Assembly: GCA_900752095.1 (NCBI GenBank)
Contig: CAADUD010000142.1
Location: 1 to 8,781, forward strand
Direction of reading: 5' to 3'
DNA: 8,781 nt
Origin: Clostridia bacterium
GTDB lineage: Bacteria > Bacillota > Clostridia > TANB77 > CAG-508
A program made the translations under genes and the position numbers. The number at the start of each line of letters is the position of its first letter. Position 1 is the first letter of the stretch. Shown in pieces: positions 1 to 6,223 of the stretch. The notes below the pieces were generated by a model. The model made no database searches. It had not been told where the DNA came from and saw nothing but the letters and a program-made list of their open reading frames with translations.

Positions 1-20
1 CGAGGCAAATAATATAAAAA

Positions 21-97
21 TGGCGACCTGGAACGGGCTCGAACCGTCGACCTCTAGCGTGACAGGCTAGCGTTCTAACCAACTGAACTACCAGGCC
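21..97 (-). tRNA. tRNA-Asp (anticodon GTC)
   Basis: Read on the minus strand, this 77-nt segment folds as a complete cloverleaf. The acceptor stem GGCCTGG pairs with CCAGGTC (one G-T pair), followed by discriminator G and an encoded CCA end at 21-23. The T-arm contains GGTTCGAGCC. The anticodon loop CTGTCAC carries GTC at 61-63, which reads Asp codons GAC/GAU. It lies 9 nt downstream of the tRNA-Val gene and is almost certainly processed from the same precursor. No terminator is visible in the 20 bases left before the window edge, so the tRNA cluster may continue. Confidence 0.97.
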
Positions 98-106
98 GTA
101 AAAAAA

Positions 107-182
107 TGGTGGGCGCAATAGGGCTCGAACCTATGACCTCCTGCTTGTAAGGCAGATGCTCTCCCAGCTGAGCTATGCGCCC
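107..182 (-). tRNA. tRNA-Val (anticodon TAC)
   Basis: On the minus strand this 76-nt segment gives a complete tRNA. Acceptor stem GGGCGCA pairs with TGCGCCC, followed by discriminator A and an encoded CCA. The D-arm is AGCTCAGCTGGGAGAGC and the T-arm contains GGTTCGAGCC. The anticodon loop CTTACAA carries TAC, which reads Val codons such as GUA. It is the first gene of the pair, starting about 13 nt downstream of the predicted transcription start of the promoter at 202-230. Confidence 0.97.
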
Positions 183-201
183 GGTTTTTCCTGACTTATT
201 T

Positions 202-230
202 AGTATACTAAATTTTAAAAAAATTGTCAA
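202..230 (-). promoter_or_regulatory. SigA-type promoter of the tRNA-Val/tRNA-Asp unit
   Basis: On the minus strand a perfect -35 box TTGACA (225-230) is followed by exactly 17 bases and a -10 box TATACT (202-207). That is one mismatch from the full housekeeping consensus with the optimal spacer. The start point should be near position 195, just ahead of the tRNA-Val 5' end at 182. Such strength is typical of stable-RNA genes. No regulatory operator is evident. Confidence 0.88.
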
Positions 231-486
231 TACTTATTCTTAAAAAAATTTAGTTTTTTATAAAAATCATTTTTACAATTTATTGCTTCTTTATAAAAGT
301 TAGTAAAAATGAATTCTATCTAACAAAAAACATTCAAATTATCCTTTCAATTTTAAAGTCTTTATATAAGTTAAACAGTTATGGCAACTGCTTACATTTT
401 TATGTTTAAGTGGCAAATGCAAAATTTTTAAAATTGAAAAAGACAATTCAAATGTTTTAGTTATATATTATAATATTAATTGTTTT
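231..486. other. AT-rich intergenic gap between the S41 protease gene and the tRNA promoter
   Basis: No open reading frame with a ribosome binding site or recognisable protein is visible here on either strand. Read on the minus strand it is the 3' flank of the protease gene. The only structure found is the short hairpin described at 372-394, plus a weaker 6-bp A/T hairpin nearer the stop codon. The rest looks like ordinary AT-rich spacer. Confidence 0.6.
372..394 (-). terminator. weak candidate terminator hairpin downstream of the S41 protease gene
   Basis: On the minus strand TAAGCAGTT (386-394) can pair with AACTGTTTA (372-380) across a 5-nt loop (GCCAT), giving 9 pairs including one G-U. 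The downstream side is TTTAACTT-like rather than a clean U-run, and the hairpin lies about 93 nt past the stop codon. It is the best termination candidate in this gap but not a convincing one. Confidence 0.3.
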
Positions 487-1707
487 TTATTTTTCATTTA
501 ACACTTCAATTGCTTTTTGTAATTGAGTATCCTCTTTTTCGGATAGTTGCAATTGTTGTTTAGCTTCTTTTGATAAATCTATTTCTATATCTGGCTCAAT
601 TCCTATTTCATGAATAGCATTATGTTTTGGTGTAAAATATTCATTTGTTGTAATTTTAAGTCCACTTCCATCTGATAATTGATGTAGCTCTTGAATAATT
701 CCTTTGCCATAAGTTTTTGTTCCTACTAAAGTAGCTTTCTCGTTTTCTTTTAGCGCAGCTGCTAAAATTTCGGAAGCACTTGCTGAATATTCATTTGTTA
801 AGAGTACAATAGGCATATGAATAATTGGAGTTGAATTCGATTTTGTAACATCTTCTTGTTTATTTTTATCGGTAGTAATTAGTAAAGTAGAACCTTTTTC
901 TGTTATCATTTCTGCAATTTCTAGTGCTTCATCTACAATTCCTCCACCATTATCACGAATATCGATAATTAATTTATTAATCCCTTGTTTTTCTAACTTC
1001 AAATATTTTTCTCTAAATTCATCTGCACAACCACCTTCAAAATCAGATATTTTAATATATCCAATATTATTTTCCAATACTTTTGTGGTAATATGACTAA
1101 TTAATATTTTTCTTCTTTCTATTTCAAAAGTTTTAAATTCTTCTCCTCTCAAAATTTCTATAGTAGTTTTAGTTCCTTCTTCTCCTTTTATTTTATTAGA
1201 AGCTTCGTCTAATTGGTCTCCTGTGTAACTTACACCATCTATTTTGGTAATAATATCTCCTGGCATCAATCCTGCTTCCTCTGCAGGGGAATTTTCTATT
1301 GGACTAAGAACAAGGATAGCATTTTTTTCTGTGTCAAGCGTCATATAAATTCCAATTCCAACATACTTACCGTTTGTTTCTTGCATAATATCTTCCATTT
1401 CCTCTTTTGTATAGTACACAGTATATGGATCTCCTAGTCCTGCTACATAACCTTTAATTGCACTTTCAATTAAGTCTTCATCATTAATTTCTCCTATGTA
1501 TTTTTTCTCTAACTCACTTCTAAATTGAGAAAGAGTGTATTCTAAACCTGATAAAGAATTATTTGTTTTTCCAATCCCAATTCCTTTAGAACTAGTTAAG
1601 TATTGATAGGTTATAAATGCAGTAATTAATGATGTAACAATAATTACAATCAAAATAAGCATTACAATTTTATAAATTTTTTGTGTATTATCTTTTTCCA
1701 TTTCCAT
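487..1707 (-). CDS. membrane-anchored S41 carboxy-terminal processing protease with PDZ domain (CtpA/CtpB type)
   Basis: A serine protease that cleaves near protein C-termini outside the cytoplasmic membrane. At 406 residues it has the usual length for the family. After a short charged start, one hydrophobic segment (about residues 13-35) serves as a signal anchor. A PDZ domain follows (about 112-195, containing PAEEAGLMPGD at 141-151), then the S41 core. The catalytic Ser is S310 in YSASASE, the Lys is K335 in TYGKG exactly 25 residues later, and Q339 completes the CtpB-like Ser-Lys-Gln arrangement. The RDNGGG turn (251-256) is also present, so it should be active. The ATG at 1707 is followed by an in-frame ATG at 1701. 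The only good Shine-Dalgarno (1741-1748) is about 34 nt upstream, behind an inverted repeat. It follows the FtsEX/M23 operon. In other bacteria, S41 proteases regulate envelope hydrolases or activate sporulation signalling by cleavage; either role here is inference. Confidence 0.95.
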   Translation of the reverse strand: MEMEKDNTQKIYKIVMLILIVIIVTSLITAFITYQYLTSSKGIGIGKTNNSLSGLEYTLSQFRSELEKKYIGEINDEDLIESAIKGYVAGLGDPYTVYYTKEEMEDIMQETNGKYVGIGIYMTLDTEKNAILVLSPIENSPAEEAGLMPGDIITKIDGVSYTGDQLDEASNKIKGEEGTKTTIEILRGEEFKTFEIERRKILISHITTKVLENNIGYIKISDFEGGCADEFREKYLKLEKQGINKLIIDIRDNGGGIVDEALEIAEMITEKGSTLLITTDKNKQEDVTKSNSTPIIHMPIVLLTNEYSASASEILAAALKENEKATLVGTKTYGKGIIQELHQLSDGSGLKITTNEYFTPKHNAIHEIGIEPDIEIDLSKEAKQQLQLSEKEDTQLQKAIEVLNEK

Positions 1708-1709
1708 TT

Positions 1710-1740
1710 TTCGTATAATGAGTATATTACACTATACGAA
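1710..1740 (-). promoter_or_regulatory. 8-bp inverted repeat between the Shine-Dalgarno and start codon of the S41 protease gene
   Basis: TTCGTATA (1710-1717) and TATACGAA (1733-1740) are perfect inverted repeats with a 15-bp centre. The centre contains a further GTA/TAC mini-repeat. On the mRNA the structure begins directly after the Shine-Dalgarno AAAGGAGA (1741-1748) and ends 2 nt before the ATG. As RNA it would loop out the spacer and bring the ribosome binding site next to the start codon. As DNA it could be a dimeric repressor operator. Both functions are inference; the repeat itself is directly visible. Confidence 0.55.
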
Positions 1741-1748
1741 TCTCCTTT
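1741..1748 (-). promoter_or_regulatory. distant Shine-Dalgarno of the S41 protease gene
   Basis: AAAGGAGA on the minus strand is a strong match to the anti-Shine-Dalgarno sequence. Its AGGAG core ends 34 nt before the ATG at 1707, far beyond the normal 5-10 nt. No alternative in-frame start lies closer: a GTG about 9 nt downstream is followed immediately by TAA. Either the intervening hairpin shortens the distance or translation starts from a weak site at 1707/1701. Confidence 0.55.
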
Positions 1749-1849
1749 CTCTCTATTTTAACTTTCATTTATTTTTCTATCTTATCTTTTGATATCTATT
1801 TCCATTTTATTAAAATTATGATTGATATCTTTTATCTATATGAGCATAA

Positions 1850-1911
1850 AAAAATATAGTGAATTTATTATTTTACAGTGATAACAGTAAATTTTCCATC
1901 ACTATATTTTT
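1850..1911 (-). terminator. putative intrinsic terminator of the ftsE-ftsX-M23-M23 operon
   Basis: AAAAATATAGTGA (1850-1862) and TCACTATATTTTT (1899-1911) form a perfect 13-bp stem. On the minus strand it is followed by a T-rich run (bases 1854 down to 1848). The 36-nt loop holds a smaller TTTAC/GTAAA hairpin, so a branched structure is possible. It lies about 50 nt past the stop codon of the second M23 gene. The stem is A/T-rich and the loop unusually long, so efficiency is uncertain. The A-run on the other side means it could also act in the opposite direction. Confidence 0.65.
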
Positions 1912-1962
1912 ATCTATTTTCTTTCTTTATTTTAAAAGTACTTTGTTTTTATTATTCCTAAT

Positions 1963-3156
1963 TTATGGTTCTTTTACATAGTTTAATGGATTAGTAGTGC
2001 TCCCATTTACTCTAATTTCAAAATGCAAATGTGGACCCGTAGAGTTACCTGTAGAACCAGTTTGCATAATAATATCTCCTTGTTTTACTTCTGCTCCATT
2101 TTGTGTTAATACTTGTTGTCCATGTCCATATAAAGTAGTAATACCATCTCCGTGATAAACCATAACACAGTTTCCATAGGCCCCCAACCAACCAGCATAG
2201 GTAACTATTCCATCTGCAGTAGCTACGACTGGAGCACCATACCCAGTGTTTCCAATATCAATTCCTTGATGGAAACGAACAACTCCTGCAATTGGATGCT
2301 CTCTAGTACCATAATAAGAAGTAATAGCTGTTCCTGAAATAGCCACAGGCCAAATCATAGTTCCCCCAGTATACTGAATATCAAAGTCTTGATTTTGATT
2401 CGTAATTTCTAAAATTTTTGCTTCGATTCTAGCAGTATCATTTTTATATTGTTGAATTTCTTCATTTAGTTTCTTTTCATCATCTGATAATTTTTCTATG
2501 TACCCTTGTTGTAATGTTTTTGTATTTTTTAAAACAACTTCTGTTTGTTCTGCTTTAGCTTTTAAGATTTTTACTTCTGCTGTTTCATTTTCTAATTTTC
2601 TTTTAGCAATATCTATTTCATCTTTTTGTTGTTCTACTTTATCAATTAGCTGGTTATCGTACTCTGCTATTTCAATCATAGCATAGTAAAGAGATAAAAA
2701 ATCTGATAAACTATTTGCTGATAAAAGAACGTCCAAATAAGCAATATCTCCTGCTTCATATAATGCTACTAATCTATTTTCTAGCTGTTTTGATCTTTTT
2801 TCGTATTCTTGTGTAACTGTTTCTAGTTTTATCGTTGTTTCTTTTATAGAAGTTTCTAATTCTTGTAATTTAGATAACAAATCTGTATTTTCTTGTTCAT
2901 ATTGTCTAATTTTATCATCTAATTCTTGGATTTGTACTAAAGTATTAGACATCTCTGTTTGCACATATTCTAGCTTAGAATTTGCTTCTTCTAATTTTTC
3001 TTGTGTTTCTTCTTTTTGTTGATTTAAGTTTTCTAATGGATTATTACTAGTTTGCTGATTGTTAGTAGAATTTATGTTGCTTGCAAAAGAAGAGATAGAA
3101 ACTCCAAACATTAAAATAAAAACAAGGAGAATACATAGTATCTTTTGTTTTACCAT
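1963..3156 (-). CDS. secreted coiled-coil M23/LytM peptidoglycan hydrolase, EnvC-like, second of a tandem pair
   Basis: A predicted zinc endopeptidase of the cell wall acting outside the membrane, and a probable second partner of FtsEX. Signal peptide about residues 1-26 (hydrophobic core ILCILLVFILMFGVSISSFA). A long coiled coil, about 41-255, is interrupted by a conserved helical patch (about 128-155, RLVALYEAGDIAYLDVLLSA). This patch is like the one in EnvC, CwlO and PcsB proteins that dock on FtsX. The C-terminal M23 domain (about 268-397) keeps all expected residues: H296 and D300 (HQGID), H345 (YGH), H377 and H379 (HLH). It should therefore be catalytically competent, unlike the degenerate LytM domain of E. 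coli EnvC. The ATG at 3156 has AGGAGG at 3166-3171 with a 9-nt spacer. The gene starts 18 nt after the first M23 gene ends and is the last of the operon. Confidence 0.92.
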   Translation of the reverse strand: MVKQKILCILLVFILMFGVSISSFASNINSTNNQQTSNNPLENLNQQKEETQEKLEEANSKLEYVQTEMSNTLVQIQELDDKIRQYEQENTDLLSKLQELETSIKETTIKLETVTQEYEKRSKQLENRLVALYEAGDIAYLDVLLSANSLSDFLSLYYAMIEIAEYDNQLIDKVEQQKDEIDIAKRKLENETAEVKILKAKAEQTEVVLKNTKTLQQGYIEKLSDDEKKLNEEIQQYKNDTARIEAKILEITNQNQDFDIQYTGGTMIWPVAISGTAITSYYGTREHPIAGVVRFHQGIDIGNTGYGAPVVATADGIVTYAGWLGAYGNCVMVYHGDGITTLYGHGQQVLTQNGAEVKQGDIIMQTGSTGNSTGPHLHFEIRVNGSTTNPLNYVKEP

Positions 3157-3165
3157 TGCGTTCTC

Positions 3166-3171
3166 CCTCCT
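3166..3171 (-). promoter_or_regulatory. perfect Shine-Dalgarno of the second M23 gene
   Basis: AGGAGG on the minus strand, 9 nt before the ATG at 3156, is the strongest ribosome binding site in the window. It lies inside the 18-nt gap after the first M23 gene, consistent with efficient, largely independent translation of the second hydrolase from the same mRNA. Confidence 0.8.
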
Positions 3172-3174
3172 TTT

Positions 3175-4338
3175 TTACCAGTGTGTGTAATCAAGTGGAT
3201 TTACTTCACTTCCATAATATGGACTTGTACGTACTTCAAAATGCAAGTGTGGCCCTGATCCAATACCTGAATTACCACTTTTTGCAATTTGTTGTCCCCT
3301 TGATACTGTTTGTCCTTGTGAAACAAGAATAGAACTTAAGTGTTGGTAGAAAGTATACAAATTATCTGCGTGTTTTACCATAACATAATACCCTCTAACA
3401 CTTGAATATCCTTTTGTCATAACATAGCCATCTTCTCCAGAATATACTGGTGTCCCTATAGGTACCCCTATATCTATTGCTCTATGATTGGTACTCGCCC
3501 CTGCTACTGGTTGTTCTCTATTACCAAAATAAGAAGTTATATTATTATAATAGCGAGTATCTTTACTTGATAATGGCCAAGCTAGAATTCCATTAAAATT
3601 ACCATCATAATGACCATTAGATTCTTGCGCTGCTTTTCTAATTTCCTCTTCTATTCTATCAATTTCATTTTTATATTCTTCAATGTCAGCTTGTAATCGT
3701 TTTTGCTCTGCTGTTAAATTTGATACTTTACTTTCTTTTGAACTTTTAGCTGCTTCTAATTGTTTTTTCTTAGCTTCTGCTTCCTTTTTAGAAGAATCTA
3801 ATTTAGTTTTTTCTTCTTCTAGACTACTTTTTGCTTTTTCTACTTCTTGTCTTTTATTCTCTACTTCTTCCATTTGTTGATTGTCTGCAATAGCTAATTC
3901 TTGCACTCTAGAACTCATGGAAATATAGTCCCAAACATTGTCTGCCGATAAAAGTGCATCCAAAAAAGTAATTTGTCCTTCTTCATAAATGGCTACAAGT
4001 CTATCTTCTAATAGCTGTGCTTTTTTTTCATAATCTTTTTCTAATTCTTTAATTTGTGCGCTTTTTTCCTTTATATTACTTTCCAAATCATCAATTTCTG
4101 AATTTAATTTTTCTAATTCAGTTTCATATTCTGAAATAGAATCTTCTAAATTAGATATCTCATTCACAATATCGTCTTTTTCTGCTACAATATCATTTTT
4201 TCTTTGAGTCGCTTCACTTACTTTATCTTTTACATCTTGTAGTTCATCTTGTTTACTAGCTGTAACTATTTGTGTTGTCATTACTTGCAACATAGCTAGA
4301 ATAATAAATATAGATATTAATTTCCTTTTCATATGCAT
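3175..4338 (-). CDS. secreted coiled-coil M23/LytM peptidoglycan hydrolase, EnvC-like, first of a tandem pair
   Basis: Predicted extracellular partner of FtsEX that cuts peptidoglycan cross-bridges during division or growth. A hydrophobic signal peptide (about residues 6-27) precedes a highly charged coiled coil (about 29-238). The conserved FtsX-docking-type patch lies at about 112-140 (RLVAIYEEGQITFLDALLSA). The M23 domain (about 250-387) has H285 and D289 (HRAID), H333 (YQH), H364 and H366 (HLH), so the metal and catalytic residues are all present. The glycine of the common HxGxD form is alanine here. The open frame starts with MHM. The AAGGAG at 4343-4348 sits only 4 nt from the first ATG (4338) but 10 nt from the second (4332), so the true start may be 4332 (385 residues). 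It lies 40 nt downstream of ftsX. Confidence 0.92.
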   Translation of the reverse strand: MHMKRKLISIFIILAMLQVMTTQIVTASKQDELQDVKDKVSEATQRKNDIVAEKDDIVNEISNLEDSISEYETELEKLNSEIDDLESNIKEKSAQIKELEKDYEKKAQLLEDRLVAIYEEGQITFLDALLSADNVWDYISMSSRVQELAIADNQQMEEVENKRQEVEKAKSSLEEEKTKLDSSKKEAEAKKKQLEAAKSSKESKVSNLTAEQKRLQADIEEYKNEIDRIEEEIRKAAQESNGHYDGNFNGILAWPLSSKDTRYYNNITSYFGNREQPVAGASTNHRAIDIGVPIGTPVYSGEDGYVMTKGYSSVRGYYVMVKHADNLYTFYQHLSSILVSQGQTVSRGQQIAKSGNSGIGSGPHLHFEVRTSPYYGSEVNPLDYTHW

Positions 4339-4378
4339 TTTTCTCCTTTTTTCTTTTTTGAATAAAATTTAATATTTT

Positions 4379-5308
4379 TTATACTTCTAAGTATTTTCGC
4401 ATAGAAATTGCACTTCCTAAAGCACCAATTCCAAGTCCCAATACTAGATATACAATAATTAGTGTACCAAACATATCTGACATAGGTAATAATAATACTT
4501 CTGTACCTCTTAAACTAACCAAAGCTTGTTCTATTTGTGTAGATACTACATTATAAGCTCCTCCTAATAATAGCATAGAAATAATAGCTGAAATAAGTCC
4601 TATAATCATACCCTCTACCATAAATGGCCATCTAATAAACCCATTGGTTGCTCCTACATATTTCATAATAGAAATTTCTTTTCTCCTAGCATGTACTGTT
4701 AATTTAATAGTATTTGTAATAATAAAGATAGAAATAAAAATTAATATTACTAAAATAATAATAGAAATTAATTTAATTCCATCTGCTATTTGAATTAAGG
4801 CATTTACAGTATCTGGTCGTGTTTGAATATTTGCTACAATAGGAGATTGTTCAACTTGTTTTTGTACCTCTTCCAATTTTGTTAAATCCGTTAATGTTAC
4901 TACATAAGAAGCTTTAAAAGGGTTTCCTTCTCCTTCGTAAGTTGCCAAATAGTCTTTTTTGTCCTTAAACATTCTTTTCATCTGGTCTAATGCTTCTTCT
5001 TTCGTTTTATAAGTAACTGTATTTACATAGTCCATACTTCTAATTTGGTTGCCTAGTTCTATAGTTTGAGCTTCTGTTGCTTCATCATAAATAAATACTT
5101 CCATCCCTTGTTGTTCTTCAATTGTTTTTGTAATATGGTTTACATTTTCTCCTACTAAAAAGAAAATACCAAATACAAACATAGTTGCACACATAATAAT
5201 TAAAGAAGCAATTGTGGATTTTTTGTTTTTAAATACATTTCTAAAACCTTCTCCAATTAAATAACCAAAAATACTATATCTCACCGTCATACCCACCTTT
5301 TTTATCAT
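4379..5308 (-). CDS. ftsX: cell-division ABC transporter-like membrane subunit FtsX
   Basis: Membrane partner of FtsE; the complex does not transport a solute but relays ATP hydrolysis to extracellular hydrolases. The 309 residues show the family layout. A cytoplasmic N-terminus with EGFRNVFKNK (20-29) is followed by TM1 (about 34-54) and a large extracellular loop (about 55-175) that would contact the coiled-coil partners. Then come TM2 (178-200), a cytoplasmic coupling segment ARRKEISIMKYVGAT (207-221), TM3 (about 228-252) and TM4 (about 280-302). The frame opens at 5308 with 35 nt overlapping ftsE. A more FtsX-like start is the ATG at 5290 (residue 7, MTVRYSIF), which follows AAAGGTGG and overlaps ftsE by 17 nt. 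The overlap implies translational coupling, expected for an equimolar complex. Identification is confident. Confidence 0.95.
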   Translation of the reverse strand: MIKKVGMTVRYSIFGYLIGEGFRNVFKNKKSTIASLIIMCATMFVFGIFFLVGENVNHITKTIEEQQGMEVFIYDEATEAQTIELGNQIRSMDYVNTVTYKTKEEALDQMKRMFKDKKDYLATYEGEGNPFKASYVVTLTDLTKLEEVQKQVEQSPIVANIQTRPDTVNALIQIADGIKLISIIILVILIFISIFIITNTIKLTVHARRKEISIMKYVGATNGFIRWPFMVEGMIIGLISAIISMLLLGGAYNVVSTQIEQALVSLRGTEVLLLPMSDMFGTLIIVYLVLGLGIGALGSAISMRKYLEV

Positions 5309-5960
5309 CTCTAATGATATTACCTTCTTCTATTTGAATAACTCTTTTTTTCATTCTATCTACAATATCTTTTGCGTGTGTCGCAACAACTACAGTAGTT
5401 CCTCTATTATTAATATCATTTAAAAGAGTCATAATGTCCCAAGCTGTTTCAGGGTCTAAGTTTCCTGTTGGTTCGTCTGCAATTAACATAGAAGGATTAT
5501 TTACTAAAGCCCTTGCTAATGCCACTCTTTGTTGTTCCCCTCCTGATAATTCATTTGGATACATTTTAGCTTTATTGCTTAGTCCTACTAAGGATAATAC
5601 CATAGGTACTTGTCTTCTAATATGCCTTGGAGTTGCTCTTACAATATACATAGCATAAGCTACGTTGTCATAAACAGTTCTATCTGGTAATAGTCTAAAA
5701 TCTTGAAACACAACTCCCATGCTTCTTCTTAAAAAAGGAATTCTCTTTGGTTTTAAAAAAGTAGTATCTTTTCCATTAATAATAATGTTTCCTTTCGTTG
5801 GTTCCTCTTCTTTTAGAATAAGCTTAATTAGTGTAGATTTTCCTGATCCAGAACTTCCTACTAAAAAAGCAAATTCTCCTTTGTCTATTACAAAGTTAGC
5901 ATTATGAACTGCTTCTGTACCAGTGTCATATGTTTTGCTGACATTTCTAAATTCTATCAT
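5274..5960 (-). CDS. ftsE: cell-division ATP-binding protein FtsE
   Basis: Cytoplasmic ATPase of the FtsEX complex, which links ATP hydrolysis to peptidoglycan hydrolase activation at the membrane. The 228 residues match the usual FtsE length. Visible motifs are Walker A GSSGSGKST (35-43), Q-loop Q86 in VFQDFRLLPDRTVYDNV (84-100, typical of FtsE), signature LSGGEQQRVALARAL (138-152), Walker B MLIADEP (158-164) with catalytic E163, and switch H195. The ATG at 5960 has AAGGAG at 5967-5972 with a 6-nt spacer. It is first in the operon, behind the promoter at 6021-6049, and its 3' end overlaps ftsX. No missing residue or frameshift is seen. Confidence 0.97.
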   Translation of the reverse strand: MIEFRNVSKTYDTGTEAVHNANFVIDKGEFAFLVGSSGSGKSTLIKLILKEEEPTKGNIIINGKDTTFLKPKRIPFLRRSMGVVFQDFRLLPDRTVYDNVAYAMYIVRATPRHIRRQVPMVLSLVGLSNKAKMYPNELSGGEQQRVALARALVNNPSMLIADEPTGNLDPETAWDIMTLLNDINNRGTTVVVATHAKDIVDRMKKRVIQIEEGNIIRDDKKGGYDGEI

Positions 5961-6020
5961 TGTTGACTCCTTAATATGTATTTCGATATTTTTCTAGTTA
6001 TTATTTTTTTATTCTCTTTT

Positions 6021-6049
6021 ATCATAACAATAAATCACATTCTTTGCAA
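6021..6049 (-). promoter_or_regulatory. SigA-type promoter of the ftsEX-M23 operon
   Basis: On the minus strand TTGCAA (6044-6049) is followed by exactly 17 bases and TATGAT (6021-6026), a good match to the housekeeping consensus. The start point would be near 6014, giving a 5' leader of about 54 nt before the ftsE ATG at 5960. It lies directly downstream of the terminator-like hairpin at 6065-6109, which fits a transcription-unit boundary. Confidence 0.7.
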
Positions 6050-6064
6050 TACTTTTTTGCAGAA

Positions 6065-6109
6065 AAAAATAGAATAAAATCGCTTTTAAACGGTCTTAAT
6101 TCTATTTTT
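6065..6109 (-). terminator. putative intrinsic terminator before ftsE
   Basis: AAAAATAGAAT (6065-6075) and ATTCTATTTTT (6099-6109) form an 11-bp stem. The inner loop can pair further as CGTT/AGCG. On the minus strand it is followed by T residues down to 6063. It sits about 115 nt past the stop of the unknown membrane protein gene and about 16 bp before the ftsE -35 box, so it would insulate the division operon. The symmetric A- and T-runs could allow function in both directions. Confidence 0.6.
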
Positions 6110-6223
6110 CTCTTCATTTCTTATATTTTTAAAATTCACAGAAAATTTACAATTCAAATTTTATTTTTAACTATTATTTTTCATATATTTTCTGCTTAAG
6201 TTTTTATTTTTCATACTTACTTT

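Noticed and set aside
1213..1437. Plus-strand open frame of 74 codons inside the S41 protease gene
   Set aside because: It is the antisense shadow of a confidently identified gene, has no ribosome binding site and shows no recognisable protein character. The same applies to the plus-strand frames at 2152-2337, 2498-2686, 3683-3880, 5434-5658, 5719-5907 and 8407-8646.
1714..1719. TATAAT on the plus strand as a -10 box of a divergent promoter
   Set aside because: No -35 box lies about 17 bp upstream, and the only thing downstream is non-coding DNA and the antisense of other genes. It is part of the inverted repeat.
3175..4338. Degenerate, non-catalytic LytM domain in the first M23 protein, as in E. 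coli EnvC
   Set aside because: All expected histidines and the aspartate are present (H285, D289, H333, H364, H366); only the neighbouring glycine is replaced by alanine.
6139..6194. CAGAAAAT/ATTTTCTG inverted repeat 3' of the unknown membrane protein gene
   Set aside because: The arms are 8 bp with about 40 nt between them and low-complexity AT sequence throughout. It is likely chance, and the hairpin at 6065-6109 is a better terminator candidate.
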